Shown here in pieces: positions 23,600-32,646 of a stretch of 64,000 nucleotides of DNA. The position numbers and the translations under genes were made by a program. Within the stretch, counting starts at the first letter, position 1; each line of letters starts with the position of its first letter. The notes under the pieces are model-generated. The model was not told where the DNA came from, did not search any database, and worked only from the letters and a program-made list of their open reading frames with translations. Source of the DNA: Lachnospiraceae bacterium (GTDB lineage: Bacteria > Bacillota > Clostridia > Lachnospirales > Lachnospiraceae); NCBI GenBank assembly GCA_014239155.1, contig JAAZZQ010000056.1, positions 1 to 64,000 on the forward strand, written 5' to 3'.

Positions 23600-25717
23600 T
23601 TAGGATTCATTAAGCATTTCACCACTCCAACTATTTATATCATGCACATCTCCGTCTATTGTATACTTAACATACTCTGGATACAGCTTTAAAAATGTAC
23701 GTTTTTTGTCTGGTTCTTTAGAAACTTGTTCTAGCGTTAAACCGTATTTTTTACTCTCCATCCCCATTGTTTTTACCATAGATGCCATCATCTCCGCCTG
23801 TGAGACAGGAACATCTTCTATCTGTAATTGTTCTTGATCAATATATGGCTGTTTTACTAGGATTACTGGAGAAGATACTCTTTCTGGTTTGCCTGTTTCT
23901 TCTATAAAATCTGTCTGTTGTCCGTGGTCAGCAGTAATAATAATCATTGCCTCCTCATATTTCCCTAACAACTTCAATTGGTCGATATATGCATACACAA
24001 TCTTTAGGCTTCCGCGAATTTGTGAGTACAATCCCGATTCTCTTCCTGTTTTATCGTATTTCATATCCTCAGAAAATGTATATGGCTCATGTGCGCCATG
24101 CATATGATAAAAGCGAAAGGCTTTTGTATTGTTATCTGCTATTGTCAACCCATTCTTTAACAGATTTTCTGCAAATGGATAATCATTTTCTGTATTCCAA
24201 ACTTGTGGTGCCTTCACCATGCTTTCAATATCCTCTGTGCAATATGAATAATTGTGTTTTAACATAAATGGCATTGTCTGATACAATGCACACTTCCACA
24301 TTGTAGTCATTGTTGTACCAATATCATACTTTTTTTCTACAGACGCATTATAATTGGAAATTTTATCATACAACTGATTGGAGACATAACTGGCATTTGT
24401 ATAAATTCCCACATCAAATCCTTGTTGCTTAATTTCCTGTAAAAGCGTGCTGTCACGGTAGGCATTTGGCGCATAATTTGTCCCATACTCCTCTTTCCAC
24501 TCTGTTGCCGTCAACAAATATGGGATTCCTGCCGCTGTATTTGCAAACGGTGACGTAGCATTTCTATAAAATGTAAAATCCGAAAGTGGACTGCAAAACT
24601 CCATATCTTCTTTATAAAGGGTGTCCATCCAATCGCTATCAAAACGGTCCAAAACAAATACCAAAACATTTTGATCCTTTGCAACTGCAAGAGAATTGTG
24701 AACGGTCAATGCCTCTGATTGACCAGAATCTGCCTTGTCTGTAGAAATTATTAGATACCCTAACGTCACTGTCTGAATTAGTATTATATAAATACAAATT
24801 GTTTTCCCTACTTTTATAGCAGCCTTCTTTTTAAAGCATATCACAAGCAATACTATAATCGCTGCAATCCATAAAAAACCATTTACCACTAACTTCCACG
24901 CAGACCACACTTGTACATCGCCATCTAATATCTCAAGCTTTCCATTCAAAAAAATATTTTGTATATATCCCATTAATGTAATACTCATAACAAAAAGATT
25001 CATTCCATGTACAGCGTTTTTAGGAAGGAGAAATAATTCTCCAAAAATGAAAAACACTGTTACAAGCAAAGCACTCATAATCGTAATTGCCAGAAGTGGA
25101 AAATACTTTCCAGTAAATTCACTTGGATTTCCAAGGTATAATTCATTGGGAAGAAAAATACAATGCATTACAACCCATGCCCCAATCAATGGAACTGCTT
25201 CCTTAATTGCTTGTCCAAATTCTTGTCTCTGGTAATAAACCAAATCTTTTTTTATCAGAACCTTCAATCCAACTGTCAAACCTGCACTGACGATAAAAAG
25301 AAAAAGATATGCCCTATTGCTAATTCTATTATTAATAAGAAATATCAATATTAATCCAAAAAACATCACTGCACAGAACAAATCCATTAATTGCTTATCA
25401 GAGCACCACTTTACTTTTAATAACAACACAAGCACAATAATACAAAAAAGCACAATTGGTATCCCATAGTGAATATATGTTCTAAATTCCATATCCCAAA
25501 AACTTTCCATTAAAGTGCTTTCTGTATTTCCTAGATAATATTTCACTGCGGAAAGCAAAAAATAAATACTTAGAAAAAAGAAAAAACTCACTCGAATTAT
25601 CCTTGATTGGTCGCGTTGAAAAATTTTCCAAACAAACGCAGATGCCAAAGCAAATGCAATTATAAAAATAAAAATCATATTACTCTGATGCATTGATTTC
25701 TGCCCTCTTTCATTCAT
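23600..25717 (-). CDS. LTA-synthase/EptA-like membrane phosphotransferase, copy 2
   Basis: This 705-residue paralogue of the 13763-15901 protein has the same architecture: helices to about residue 325, then an outside catalytic domain. Motifs are L-D-R-F-D (356-360), F-A-N-T-A-A-G-I-P with Thr394 as expected nucleophile, H-M-H-G-A-H and T-A-D-H-G. With Thr in place of Cys it should act as a phosphotransferase or phosphohydrolase, not a sulfatase. The ATG at 25717 has a poor ribosome site; another at 25693 has AGAGGG 9 nt upstream and may be the real start. It follows the rhamnosidase gene by 8 bp. Confidence 0.85.
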   Translation of the reverse strand: MNERGQKSMHQSNMIFIFIIAFALASAFVWKIFQRDQSRIIRVSFFFFLSIYFLLSAVKYYLGNTESTLMESFWDMEFRTYIHYGIPIVLFCIIVLVLLLKVKWCSDKQLMDLFCAVMFFGLILIFLINNRISNRAYLFLFIVSAGLTVGLKVLIKKDLVYYQRQEFGQAIKEAVPLIGAWVVMHCIFLPNELYLGNPSEFTGKYFPLLAITIMSALLVTVFFIFGELFLLPKNAVHGMNLFVMSITLMGYIQNIFLNGKLEILDGDVQVWSAWKLVVNGFLWIAAIIVLLVICFKKKAAIKVGKTICIYIILIQTVTLGYLIISTDKADSGQSEALTVHNSLAVAKDQNVLVFVLDRFDSDWMDTLYKEDMEFCSPLSDFTFYRNATSPFANTAAGIPYLLTATEWKEEYGTNYAPNAYRDSTLLQEIKQQGFDVGIYTNASYVSNQLYDKISNYNASVEKKYDIGTTMTTMWKCALYQTMPFMLKHNYSYCTEDIESMVKAPQVWNTENDYPFAENLLKNGLTIADNNTKAFRFYHMHGAHEPYTFSEDMKYDKTGRESGLYSQIRGSLKIVYAYIDQLKLLGKYEEAMIIITADHGQQTDFIEETGKPERVSSPVILVKQPYIDQEQLQIEDVPVSQAEMMASMVKTMGMESKKYGLTLEQVSKEPDKKRTFLKLYPEYVKYTIDGDVHDINSWSGEMLNES

Positions 25718-25725
25718 AATTTAAT

Positions 25726-28700
25726 CTATTTTATATCTGTCTTAACACCCAACGCAATATGATATTCATATGTCCCGGATCCCAACTCCATATTTTGATA
25801 TTGTGCATCTGGTAAGGTCACTGTCGCAGTCGTATTTGCTGGAATTACAAAGCGAAATACGAATTCATCTTCATTCACTTCCCAACTACTCTCAATCGTT
25901 CCATATACACATTCATAGCTTCCCTTTGCATAGGTTAGCCCACCACCTGGCAATGGACACAAATAAAAATGTTTAAATCCCGGACTTGTCTCATCTCTTT
26001 TAATACCAAGCACATCACTATAGAACCACTGCCCTACAGTCCCAAGTCCAAAATGATTGAGCGATCCGTGAATTGCGTATGTCCCATCTTCTGTGTCATA
26101 TCGACCGTTCCACGCTTCTGTAATCGTAGTCTGGTCTAATGCAAGCATATCATTCCATGATGGATAGGTATCCTGACGAAGAATGCGATATGCAGTGTCA
26201 ATATAACCATATTTGCAGAGCACAGGCAACAAAAACTGCGTGGCAATATACCCTGTATTTAGGTGATTATCATTTGCTATCACAGCACTATTTAGGCAGG
26301 CTGCTCCTTTTTCCTCCAATTCATCTGGATACAGACCATAGGCAAGCCCAAGAGTATAAGCCGATTGTAGCCAGCAATCAATCGATCCATCTTCATTGAT
26401 ATAATGTTCTTGCCATGCTCTTTTATATTGATTGTAAATCATTGTATATTTGTTGGCAATCTCGTTCTCGCCAATATCAGCACTCATTTTTGCCAAAAGC
26501 CTCGCCACATAAGCACACTGCGCTGTATTTGCAATATCATCATCAAGCCCTGATATTGCATTGTGGTCGCTGTAGTGATGCTCTGTGCGCACATAATCCT
26601 CACTTGTATCCACTAGATGGTCAACATATCTACACATCGCATCCAAATTCTCTCGAATTAATTCTGCATCTCCATATTGTTGATACAGTTCCCACACCAA
26701 AATAACACCTGCGTCACTCCAACCGTTCGCTGCACTGCTCATGCCAACACTTGGCGCAATTTCGGGAAATGCGCCGTTTTCATCCTGTCCTGCAATTAAC
26801 ATCATTGTATATTTCCGAAGATAATTATAGATGTCTGCATTGTATGACGCTGTATTTGCAAACACCTGTGCATCTCCTGTCCAACCAAAACGTTCATCCC
26901 GCTGTGGGCAGTCCGTTGGAACATCTAAGAAATTGCTGCGCTGTGTCCAATAAATACTTTCATACAACCGGTTTACCTTCTCATCCGAGCAGAAAAAGGA
27001 ACCTGTATTTTTATTGTCTGTGCTAAGAACCAAACCACTGATATTTTCTGACGCAATTGGTTCTTCTATTCCAGAAACCTGCACATAGCGAAACCCTCTG
27101 CACACAAGACTTGGGGTGTAAGTCTCCTCACCGGCACCACTCATAATATAGTAATCGGTATTGTCTGCCGTAAATAGATTCTGTGTCCAAATTGTTCCAA
27201 CGGTATCATCCTTGCAGGACAGTTTCTCATCGTTAAGTGCTTCCGCATAGCGCATTGTCACCACCTGTCCCGCTTTTCCAGTTGTATCCCTAAAAGTAAT
27301 CTCACAATTTCCATTAAAATTTTGTCCAAAATCATATACATAGGTGCCCTTTATTGGCTCTGTAATCTGAATTGGCGCAATTCTTTGAAGACATTTTACT
27401 GCGGGCGCCTCACAGGCTTTTTTATCCAATCCATTATATTCTGTAAATACATCTACTTGCTGCCATTGACTGGCATTATATCCAGATTCGCTCCAACCAG
27501 CCTGTTCCTTTGTGGCATCATAAACCTCCCCTAGAAACATATCATCATTTCTAATTGGTCCATCTGCATAAGCTTGCCATGTGTGATCTGTCACTATGGT
27601 TTGGCGGCTGCCATCTGCATACTGTATCACCAGCTTTGCCTGAAATGCAATATTTTCTCCCTCATGCGTGTTCGATTTATTATATCTTCCATGCCCAAGC
27701 ACTGCACCAATTACATTTTCTTCTCCTAGTTCCTTTAAAAGCGAAATCACATCATAAGTTCTATAATAAGTCTCTTTGCTGTAAATCGAACGCCCCGGTG
27801 ACAAATACTCCTCACAAATATCTTTTCCATTCAGATAAATCCGATAATCTCCAAGCGCTGTGGCATATAGTCTTGCTGTGACAATACTAGATGCACTCTC
27901 ACAGATAAAATTACGTCGCAGCATTGGGGCTGGCTCTTCTACTCCTGACGTGAGCAGAAATCCCGAAGACACTTCGCACCACCCATCTAAAACTTTTATA
28001 TAATAGGGTGAAAAAATGTTATTTTGACTGTTATTAAATCCTTCTTCATAAACAATACTATTGTCCTTCTTATTTATAATGCTAATATTGTCATAATAAG
28101 CATAGTATGGTCCTCTGTCAGTCCAAAAACCAATATTTTCAACATCTTTCTCTTTTCTTATGCTTGTTTCCATAACCTGTATTCCATCGACATAAGCATG
28201 TAGTGTTGTACCATTCACCTCCAGCACTACGCAATGTTCCTTTTCGATAAAGGTCTCCAGACTGCCAAACACTTCTGAGAAATCCTGATTTAATTTCACT
28301 GACTGCGCATATTCTTCCCCTTCCAAAAATTCTACAACAGAAAAAACAATGTCTTCTCCTAACGTATTAAAATCACATCGAAAATAATCTCCATATTGAT
28401 TTGTATCCATTCCCCATACAAACCCCGAATATGTTTTTCCCAATTTCACATTATATGTAATCTGATACGCTACATGGGTTACTGCTTTTATATTTGGCTC
28501 TTTTCTAATCCCAATCCAAGAAGCCCCTTCCCAATCCTTATCGGTCACTCCCATTTCAAAAAACGCTTCTTCATGGCTTTCTAACTGCTCTCCACCCTTG
28601 TCCCACACATACACCTTCCACCGATAGCTTGTCTCCGGCATTAAATCTGCTCCCTCATAAGGAATAGCAACAGATATGCCAGAAGTTCTTTTGCCACTAT

Positions 28701-28992
28701 CCCACACATACTCCTGCGCTTCCAACTGCTTTGCTGTCTTTGCTACAACGATTCTGTATGCTGTCTGCAACTGCCCTTCTACATCAGATTCCATGCGCCA
28801 GCCAAATTGCGGTGTATTTTCAATACCAATTGGATTTTGTTGATAGTTTACTGTCAAGTTTGTTATTTCTGTAACTTTCCCCGCGTCTTCTTTATTCCAA
28901 ACTGCAACTTTTGTGTCATGACACCCTGCACTCCACACAACTGTCAATAAAATTACAAAACAAAATATTATCTTTTGTATTCTAAAACGCAT
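25726..28992 (-). CDS. GH78 alpha-L-rhamnosidase, lipoprotein, with inserted laminin-G-like domain
   Basis: This 1088-residue protein starts with a signal and lipobox S-A-G-C (Cys24), so it is anchored on the outer face. An Ig-like domain (about 45-150) comes first. A concanavalin/laminin-G-like insert (about 165-350) follows, then the GH78 beta-domains, and an (alpha/alpha)6 barrel with D-C-P-Q-R-D-E-R-F-G-W-T-G-D (694-707), the GH78 signature with catalytic acidic residues. Members cleave alpha-L-rhamnose with inversion. As first gene of a glycan-biosynthesis operon it may trim or recycle a rhamnose-containing surface polymer rather than feed on dietary glycan (inference). The SD GGAG lies about 6 nt upstream of the ATG. 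Confidence 0.9.
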   Translation of the reverse strand: MRFRIQKIIFCFVILLTVVWSAGCHDTKVAVWNKEDAGKVTEITNLTVNYQQNPIGIENTPQFGWRMESDVEGQLQTAYRIVVAKTAKQLEAQEYVWDSGKRTSGISVAIPYEGADLMPETSYRWKVYVWDKGGEQLESHEEAFFEMGVTDKDWEGASWIGIRKEPNIKAVTHVAYQITYNVKLGKTYSGFVWGMDTNQYGDYFRCDFNTLGEDIVFSVVEFLEGEEYAQSVKLNQDFSEVFGSLETFIEKEHCVVLEVNGTTLHAYVDGIQVMETSIRKEKDVENIGFWTDRGPYYAYYDNISIINKKDNSIVYEEGFNNSQNNIFSPYYIKVLDGWCEVSSGFLLTSGVEEPAPMLRRNFICESASSIVTARLYATALGDYRIYLNGKDICEEYLSPGRSIYSKETYYRTYDVISLLKELGEENVIGAVLGHGRYNKSNTHEGENIAFQAKLVIQYADGSRQTIVTDHTWQAYADGPIRNDDMFLGEVYDATKEQAGWSESGYNASQWQQVDVFTEYNGLDKKACEAPAVKCLQRIAPIQITEPIKGTYVYDFGQNFNGNCEITFRDTTGKAGQVVTMRYAEALNDEKLSCKDDTVGTIWTQNLFTADNTDYYIMSGAGEETYTPSLVCRGFRYVQVSGIEEPIASENISGLVLSTDNKNTGSFFCSDEKVNRLYESIYWTQRSNFLDVPTDCPQRDERFGWTGDAQVFANTASYNADIYNYLRKYTMMLIAGQDENGAFPEIAPSVGMSSAANGWSDAGVILVWELYQQYGDAELIRENLDAMCRYVDHLVDTSEDYVRTEHHYSDHNAISGLDDDIANTAQCAYVARLLAKMSADIGENEIANKYTMIYNQYKRAWQEHYINEDGSIDCWLQSAYTLGLAYGLYPDELEEKGAACLNSAVIANDNHLNTGYIATQFLLPVLCKYGYIDTAYRILRQDTYPSWNDMLALDQTTITEAWNGRYDTEDGTYAIHGSLNHFGLGTVGQWFYSDVLGIKRDETSPGFKHFYLCPLPGGGLTYAKGSYECVYGTIESSWEVNEDEFVFRFVIPANTTATVTLPDAQYQNMELGSGTYEYHIALGVKTDIK

Positions 28993-29175
28993 CTTTTCTC
29001 CTCTTTCAAAAACAACCCTTTTATTTTCACCTACTCTGGTAACAGTTCAGGCAAGCTGACCTGTTACCACAAAAATCCATTGAAAATCGCCTTTGGCGAT
29101 GGGATTTTTGCTCTCAAGCTTCACGTTTTCTTACGGTCTTCGCAGGTCTTGCGAAGACCTGTCTAAACTATTACC
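28993..29175 (-). promoter_or_regulatory. Structured 5' leader of the rhamnosidase-AEP operon
   Basis: This leader of about 180 nt would follow the promoter at 29182-29210. Three hairpins are visible on the minus strand. The first, 29135-29159, has a perfect 10-bp stem; an overlapping alternative 6-bp stem at 29144-29160 excludes it. The second is 29071-29109 (outer AAAAATCC/GGATTTTT, inner 6-bp ATCGCC/GGCGAT). The third, 29038-29068, has 8 plus 4 bp around a 5-nt loop. The inner stem of the second is followed by TTTT and could act as an attenuator. A 25-codon GTG frame (29047-29124) overlaps these hairpins. The alternative view is that this is a dispersed palindromic repeat inserted downstream of the promoter. 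Confidence 0.55.
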
Positions 29176-29181
29176 TACTCT

Positions 29182-29210
29182 ATCATACTCCAATTGCTCT
29201 CATTTCACAA
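29182..29210 (-). promoter_or_regulatory. Promoter of the rhamnosidase-AEP operon
   Basis: Minus strand: -35 TTGTGA (29205-29210), 17-nt spacer, -10 TATGAT (29182-29187). It lies directly after the terminator of the upstream CotH unit and upstream of the hairpin leader. The expected start is near 29175. The -35 is the same TTGTGA as in the CotH-unit promoter. Confidence 0.65.
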
Positions 29211-29216
29211 GACGCA

Positions 29217-29253
29217 AAAAACCAAGCAAAAAGATACCCTCTGCTTGGTTTTT
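29217..29253 (-). terminator. Intrinsic terminator of the CotH-VTC-DUF4956 unit (potentially bidirectional)
   Basis: A perfect 12-bp inverted repeat (29217-29228 with 29242-29253), AAAAACCAAGCA against its complement, has a 13-nt loop. On the minus strand the stem ends in a run of T residues, as in Rho-independent terminators. It lies about 100 nt after the DUF4956 stop codon. Confidence 0.85.
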
Positions 29254-29266
29254 CACTACTCTTTTT

Positions 29267-29337
29267 CAAGAATGCTATCGGCATTCTTGCTGCGGCGTGC
29301 AAGTCAGCTCTGCTGACAAATTACAGATTCGCACGCC
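29267..29337. repeat. Pair of GC-richer stem-loops between DUF4956 and its terminator
   Basis: Hairpin 29267-29289 has a perfect 9-bp stem with a 5-nt loop. Segments 29294-29300 and 29331-29337 form a 7-bp outer stem (GGCGTGC) enclosing an inner 6-bp hairpin at 29303-29317 (GTCAGC). The composition is richer in G+C than the surroundings. It may be a dispersed intergenic palindromic element or a stable 3' end protecting the upstream mRNA. Confidence 0.6.
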
Positions 29338-29349
29338 TGCAATGCTATA

Positions 29350-30024
29350 CTAATAAGTTACCTCTCCATCATGGTCAATCATAGACACATAAGATACACC
29401 CTCAAGGCTGCTTAATTTTTGTACAAGACCGCCGCTGTCCTTCACTCGCAACTCCATAACAATACTTGTTCGCTCTGGCGTAATATTTCTTGATTTTACT
29501 TTAAAATACTTTGTGTATTCTAACACAATCTTGCTAATGTCCTCCTCCATATCGCAATACATGGTCTGCACCATCAATATCATAGGTGCCTGAACCGTGG
29601 GAAACTTATCCATCACAAAAATCATTGCTGTCACAACGATTGACAAGATTCCAGCCACATAAAACAATCCTACACCACATATAATTCCTATTGCTAATGC
29701 CCAGAACATAAAAACCAAGTCCAAGGGATCTTTTACCGCAGTCCGAAATCTAACAATGGACAATGCACCTACCATACCAAGGGAAACCACAATACTTGAC
29801 TGAATGGTAATAATAACAGCCGCTGTAATGATTGCTGTCGCTGCAAGCGAGATATTAAAACTTTTATTATAAAAAGTTTTTCGTGCAAAAATCTTATAGA
29901 TAAAATAAATATACAATGCGAAAACCAAAGTAATGACAAAGATTAGTATTATCTCCGACAGGGATAAATCAGCCATCGTAAATGTGTTAACAAAGGACTT
30001 TTTTAAAACATCATTAAACTTCAT
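29350..30024 (-). CDS. DUF4956 membrane protein
   Basis: The 224 residues contain three or four membrane helices in the first 130 residues, with the strongly conserved S-L-G-M-V-G-A-L-S-I-V-R-F-R-T-A-V-K-D-P of DUF4956. A soluble C-terminal domain of ACT-like size (about 150-224) follows. DUF4956 genes are commonly found beside VTC-domain and CotH genes, as here. The function is not established; a channel or a regulator of the VTC enzyme has been suggested by context only. It overlaps the VTC gene by 4 bp and is the last gene of its unit. Confidence 0.88.
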   Translation of the reverse strand: MKFNDVLKKSFVNTFTMADLSLSEIILIFVITLVFALYIYFIYKIFARKTFYNKSFNISLAATAIITAAVIITIQSSIVVSLGMVGALSIVRFRTAVKDPLDLVFMFWALAIGIICGVGLFYVAGILSIVVTAMIFVMDKFPTVQAPMILMVQTMYCDMEEDISKIVLEYTKYFKVKSRNITPERTSIVMELRVKDSGGLVQKLSSLEGVSYVSMIDHDGEVTY

Positions 30025-30722
30025 AGTGTATTTCCTCCTGCAATGCTGTATTTTCTACACATATAGTATTTAGAATACGTTGTCTGACACAGCCGTTCTG
30101 TCTGGACCGCCGCATAGATAAAATCTGGAATCAGTTCGTCAAACTTAACTTCCAAAATATGTTCCCCTAAAGGCATCACTGGTCTTGTGACAATATTTTC
30201 ATCCAAAAATCCTTCTACACAACTTGCAGAACAGATATTTGTATCAAAAGTTACTCTGACATTGCCGTCTCTATATATAAAAGGAATCCTATCATATTCC
30301 ACAATCACTTTGGGTCTTAGAAGCCGTGTATTCTGCCATAAGCAAAACTTGCGATACACATCTGCATCTACTGCATCCATATCCACTATCAATCCCTGCA
30401 TCATTTTCCTGCACAGTGCTTCATCAATTCTGCACGAAAGTTTTTTTGTTTTTCCATGCTCTTTTTTCTTTAGTTCTAATCGAATGTAAGTTTTGTTATA
30501 ATTATAAATCCTCAGCCGAAATTTCTCACGCGGATCATTTCCATTGATATTGTCATAAAGACATCTGTCTTGATAATCATCAAAATACAAACTTCTTATT
30601 CTATATCGCTTATCTTCACCAACATATGGATCAAATTCCAGCAATCCTTGTATCTTATTTGCAATCAATGTTAGCTGCTGTTCACTACAAATATATTTAT
30701 ATTCATGTCGGTATTCACTCAT
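30021..30722 (-). CDS. VTC-domain (polyphosphate polymerase-like) protein
   Basis: This 233-residue single-domain protein has a tunnel fold of the VTC/triphosphate tunnel metalloenzyme group. Characteristic basic and acidic strings are R-H-E-Y-K-Y near the start, Y-R-I-R-S-L-Y-F-D-D, K-F-R-L-R-I-Y-N-Y, I-R-L-E-L-K-K-K, V-E-Y-D-R-I-P-F and L-E-V-K-F-D-E-L-I-P. VTC proteins in yeast polymerise ATP phosphate into polyphosphate; bacterial ones are mostly untested. It overlaps the CotH gene by 8 bp and DUF4956 by 4 bp, so the three probably act together at the membrane. Confidence 0.88.
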   Translation of the reverse strand: MSEYRHEYKYICSEQQLTLIANKIQGLLEFDPYVGEDKRYRIRSLYFDDYQDRCLYDNINGNDPREKFRLRIYNYNKTYIRLELKKKEHGKTKKLSCRIDEALCRKMMQGLIVDMDAVDADVYRKFCLWQNTRLLRPKVIVEYDRIPFIYRDGNVRVTFDTNICSASCVEGFLDENIVTRPVMPLGEHILEVKFDELIPDFIYAAVQTERLCQTTYSKYYMCRKYSIAGGNTL

Positions 30723-32430
30723 ACTGTATTTGCCCCCACTCGTCTTTTAAGTAATCAAGACGCTGCTCAATAAATGACAAAAGTTCTTGTACTTTTGCCT
30801 CATACAGTTCCTGCCTCTGTGTAAGATTCTCCTCCTCCGAAAAAGTACCCCAGCGAATCATATTACAGTCATTTGACTTTGCAATAAGTTCCTTATTTTG
30901 ATAAAGAATATCCTCTGCCCAACGCCTAAGCTGCGGTTCAAATTCTTGGAAAAATATCTTTGCCACTTCTTTTCTAAAATCCTCATGTTGATATAGAGCA
31001 TACCAAATATCGGAATCTTTCTCCTGCGACGCGGCATATAATCCATCTGGATCATGCAAGTTAATTCCAGATTCCGTAATACCAGATGCAGCAATGGACT
31101 TGTCATAATCCCAGCAAGGTCCCGCAAAAAATTTATCGCTAATACTGTCATCATATTTATAGAAATATTGACTGGTAAAAGAAGCATCCAAATTTTTTAC
31201 AAATTCCTCAAGAAGATATTTCCGCGCAAAAGAATCTAAATCAATATAATCACTATACGCTGCCCCAGTATATGGGCTATGTCCATCTTCAGAAAAGATT
31301 GCATCCTCAAAATCCTGATAACGATTGGCAATGTAGGACACTTGTTCATAAGACGCATATTTCGGGCTTGTAAATACCACTGGCTGCATTCGAGACGTGA
31401 GAAATCCACTCGCCTCGAGTCCATAGCGGTCGCTGGAATCAAGCTCTAGCAAATACCCACCAGAAATATCCTCTGGCTCTTTTGGTATCCTATATCCTTT
31501 GGTGCTAAACAACCTTCCCTGAGGTTCCATAAAAAACTCCGTAGATTCAAGAGGCATATCATTGTTTAGCTTTTTCACTTCCTTTTTTAAATCCCGAACA
31601 GAAACCCTATCTTTTCCCACTTCAATTTTTTCTGTAAGCAAATAGTTTCCAACAAAATTGCCATTTATATAAACATCTACATACTGTGCATCTGGCGTAT
31701 ATGCCAGATTTAAAAGCCTTGCCATTGAAAAGGCTGTTGTGTTTCTAAGAAGTGTATTATCAAAAGCATTTGCAATTAGAATCCACTTTTTTGCAGAACC
31801 CATATGAAACAAATCTATCTTGTTTTCTAATTTTATAGTATACGATTTCTTATCGGTATCCTCAAAAGAAGAATTGCCGCGACAGTGAATTTCCTCAAGA
31901 TTACCCTCATAATATTTATGTCCTCTCCCATCTAAAAACAACAGGGTTCCTGACTCCGAATAGTCTTTTGCCGCATGTAGTTGGTCGAGGGTTCCCGACT
32001 CTGTTTCCAGAAAAAGCGCAGGAATCTTAGAAGTGTATAACACTTCCAATTTATAAGCAGGACTGTCCTGCGAATCATTCCTATGAACTGTATGTTGCCC
32101 TTGTGTAAAACGATACTTTCCACCATTCTTTATTTTTTTTCCGTCAATAAAAATATGCTCTGCACCGCCAAATGTTAGCTCTAACTTTTTTCCCTCAAAT
32201 GCTCCCGGCAAAAAGAGAAAGTATGTGCTGTTTTGCGTGTCCTCCCACCATTTCATACAAAGATTTTTCTTAAGCCATACAGAAAGCTCAAATTCTTCCT
32301 TGGAAGTTTCTGTATATTGTGCTTTTACAGACTTATCTTCCATCAAATCCAACATTCCAATTCCGACTGTTATCAAAAATAATAGTAAAATGATACTTGC
32401 TCTTCTATAATTTCTAAAACGGATTTCCAT
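30715..32430 (-). CDS. CotH-family kinase, membrane-anchored
   Basis: The 571-residue protein has one N-terminal anchor or signal helix (about 12-30) and a beta-rich segment to residue 155. The CotH kinase-like domain follows, with H-C-R-G-N-S-S, K-K-W-I-L-I-A-N-A-F-D-N-T-L-L-R-N, V-G-N-Y-L-L-T-E-K-I, E-L-D-S-S-D-R and G-P-C-W-D-Y-D-K-S. CotH from Bacillus spores phosphorylates Ser in coat proteins; this one is predicted to face outside. As first gene of a separately controlled trio with VTC and DUF4956, it may phosphorylate a surface protein or glycan (inference). Its promoter is at 32474-32502. Confidence 0.88.
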   Translation of the reverse strand: MEIRFRNYRRASIILLLFLITVGIGMLDLMEDKSVKAQYTETSKEEFELSVWLKKNLCMKWWEDTQNSTYFLFLPGAFEGKKLELTFGGAEHIFIDGKKIKNGGKYRFTQGQHTVHRNDSQDSPAYKLEVLYTSKIPALFLETESGTLDQLHAAKDYSESGTLLFLDGRGHKYYEGNLEEIHCRGNSSFEDTDKKSYTIKLENKIDLFHMGSAKKWILIANAFDNTLLRNTTAFSMARLLNLAYTPDAQYVDVYINGNFVGNYLLTEKIEVGKDRVSVRDLKKEVKKLNNDMPLESTEFFMEPQGRLFSTKGYRIPKEPEDISGGYLLELDSSDRYGLEASGFLTSRMQPVVFTSPKYASYEQVSYIANRYQDFEDAIFSEDGHSPYTGAAYSDYIDLDSFARKYLLEEFVKNLDASFTSQYFYKYDDSISDKFFAGPCWDYDKSIAASGITESGINLHDPDGLYAASQEKDSDIWYALYQHEDFRKEVAKIFFQEFEPQLRRWAEDILYQNKELIAKSNDCNMIRWGTFSEEENLTQRQELYEAKVQELLSFIEQRLDYLKDEWGQIQYE

Positions 32431-32473
32431 TTATACTACACCCTTATTATTTATTCACTCAAACTCGCTCTAA

Positions 32474-32502
32474 AGTATAAATCCCAAACAGTCGTATCAC
32501 AA
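32474..32502 (-). promoter_or_regulatory. Promoter of the CotH-VTC-DUF4956 unit
   Basis: Minus strand: -35 TTGTGA (32497-32502), 17-nt spacer, -10 TATACT (32474-32479), about 44 nt upstream of the CotH ATG. It follows the terminator of the heptose operon, so the trio is its own transcription unit. Confidence 0.65.
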
Positions 32503-32592
32503 CATACTTAGCTTCTTTTTAACAAAACTTTTAAGTAATTTATATTTTATTTATAATTATCTTTTTCCATTTTTGCAAAAATAGAGTAAAAA

Positions 32593-32629
32593 AATAATGC
32601 ATCAGTTTTTCCATTTCTGATGCATTATT
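32593..32629 (-). terminator. Intrinsic terminator of the heptose operon
   Basis: A perfect 13-bp inverted repeat (32593-32605 with 32617-32629) with an 11-nt loop is followed on the minus strand by seven T residues. It lies 18 nt after the stop of the last gene in the operon. Confidence 0.92.
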
Positions 32630-32646
32630 CCATCTCTTATTGTTTA

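Noticed and set aside
29047-29124. 25-codon GTG frame as a leader peptide
   Set aside because: No ribosome binding site; it overlaps the hairpins and may be chance or part of a repeat element.
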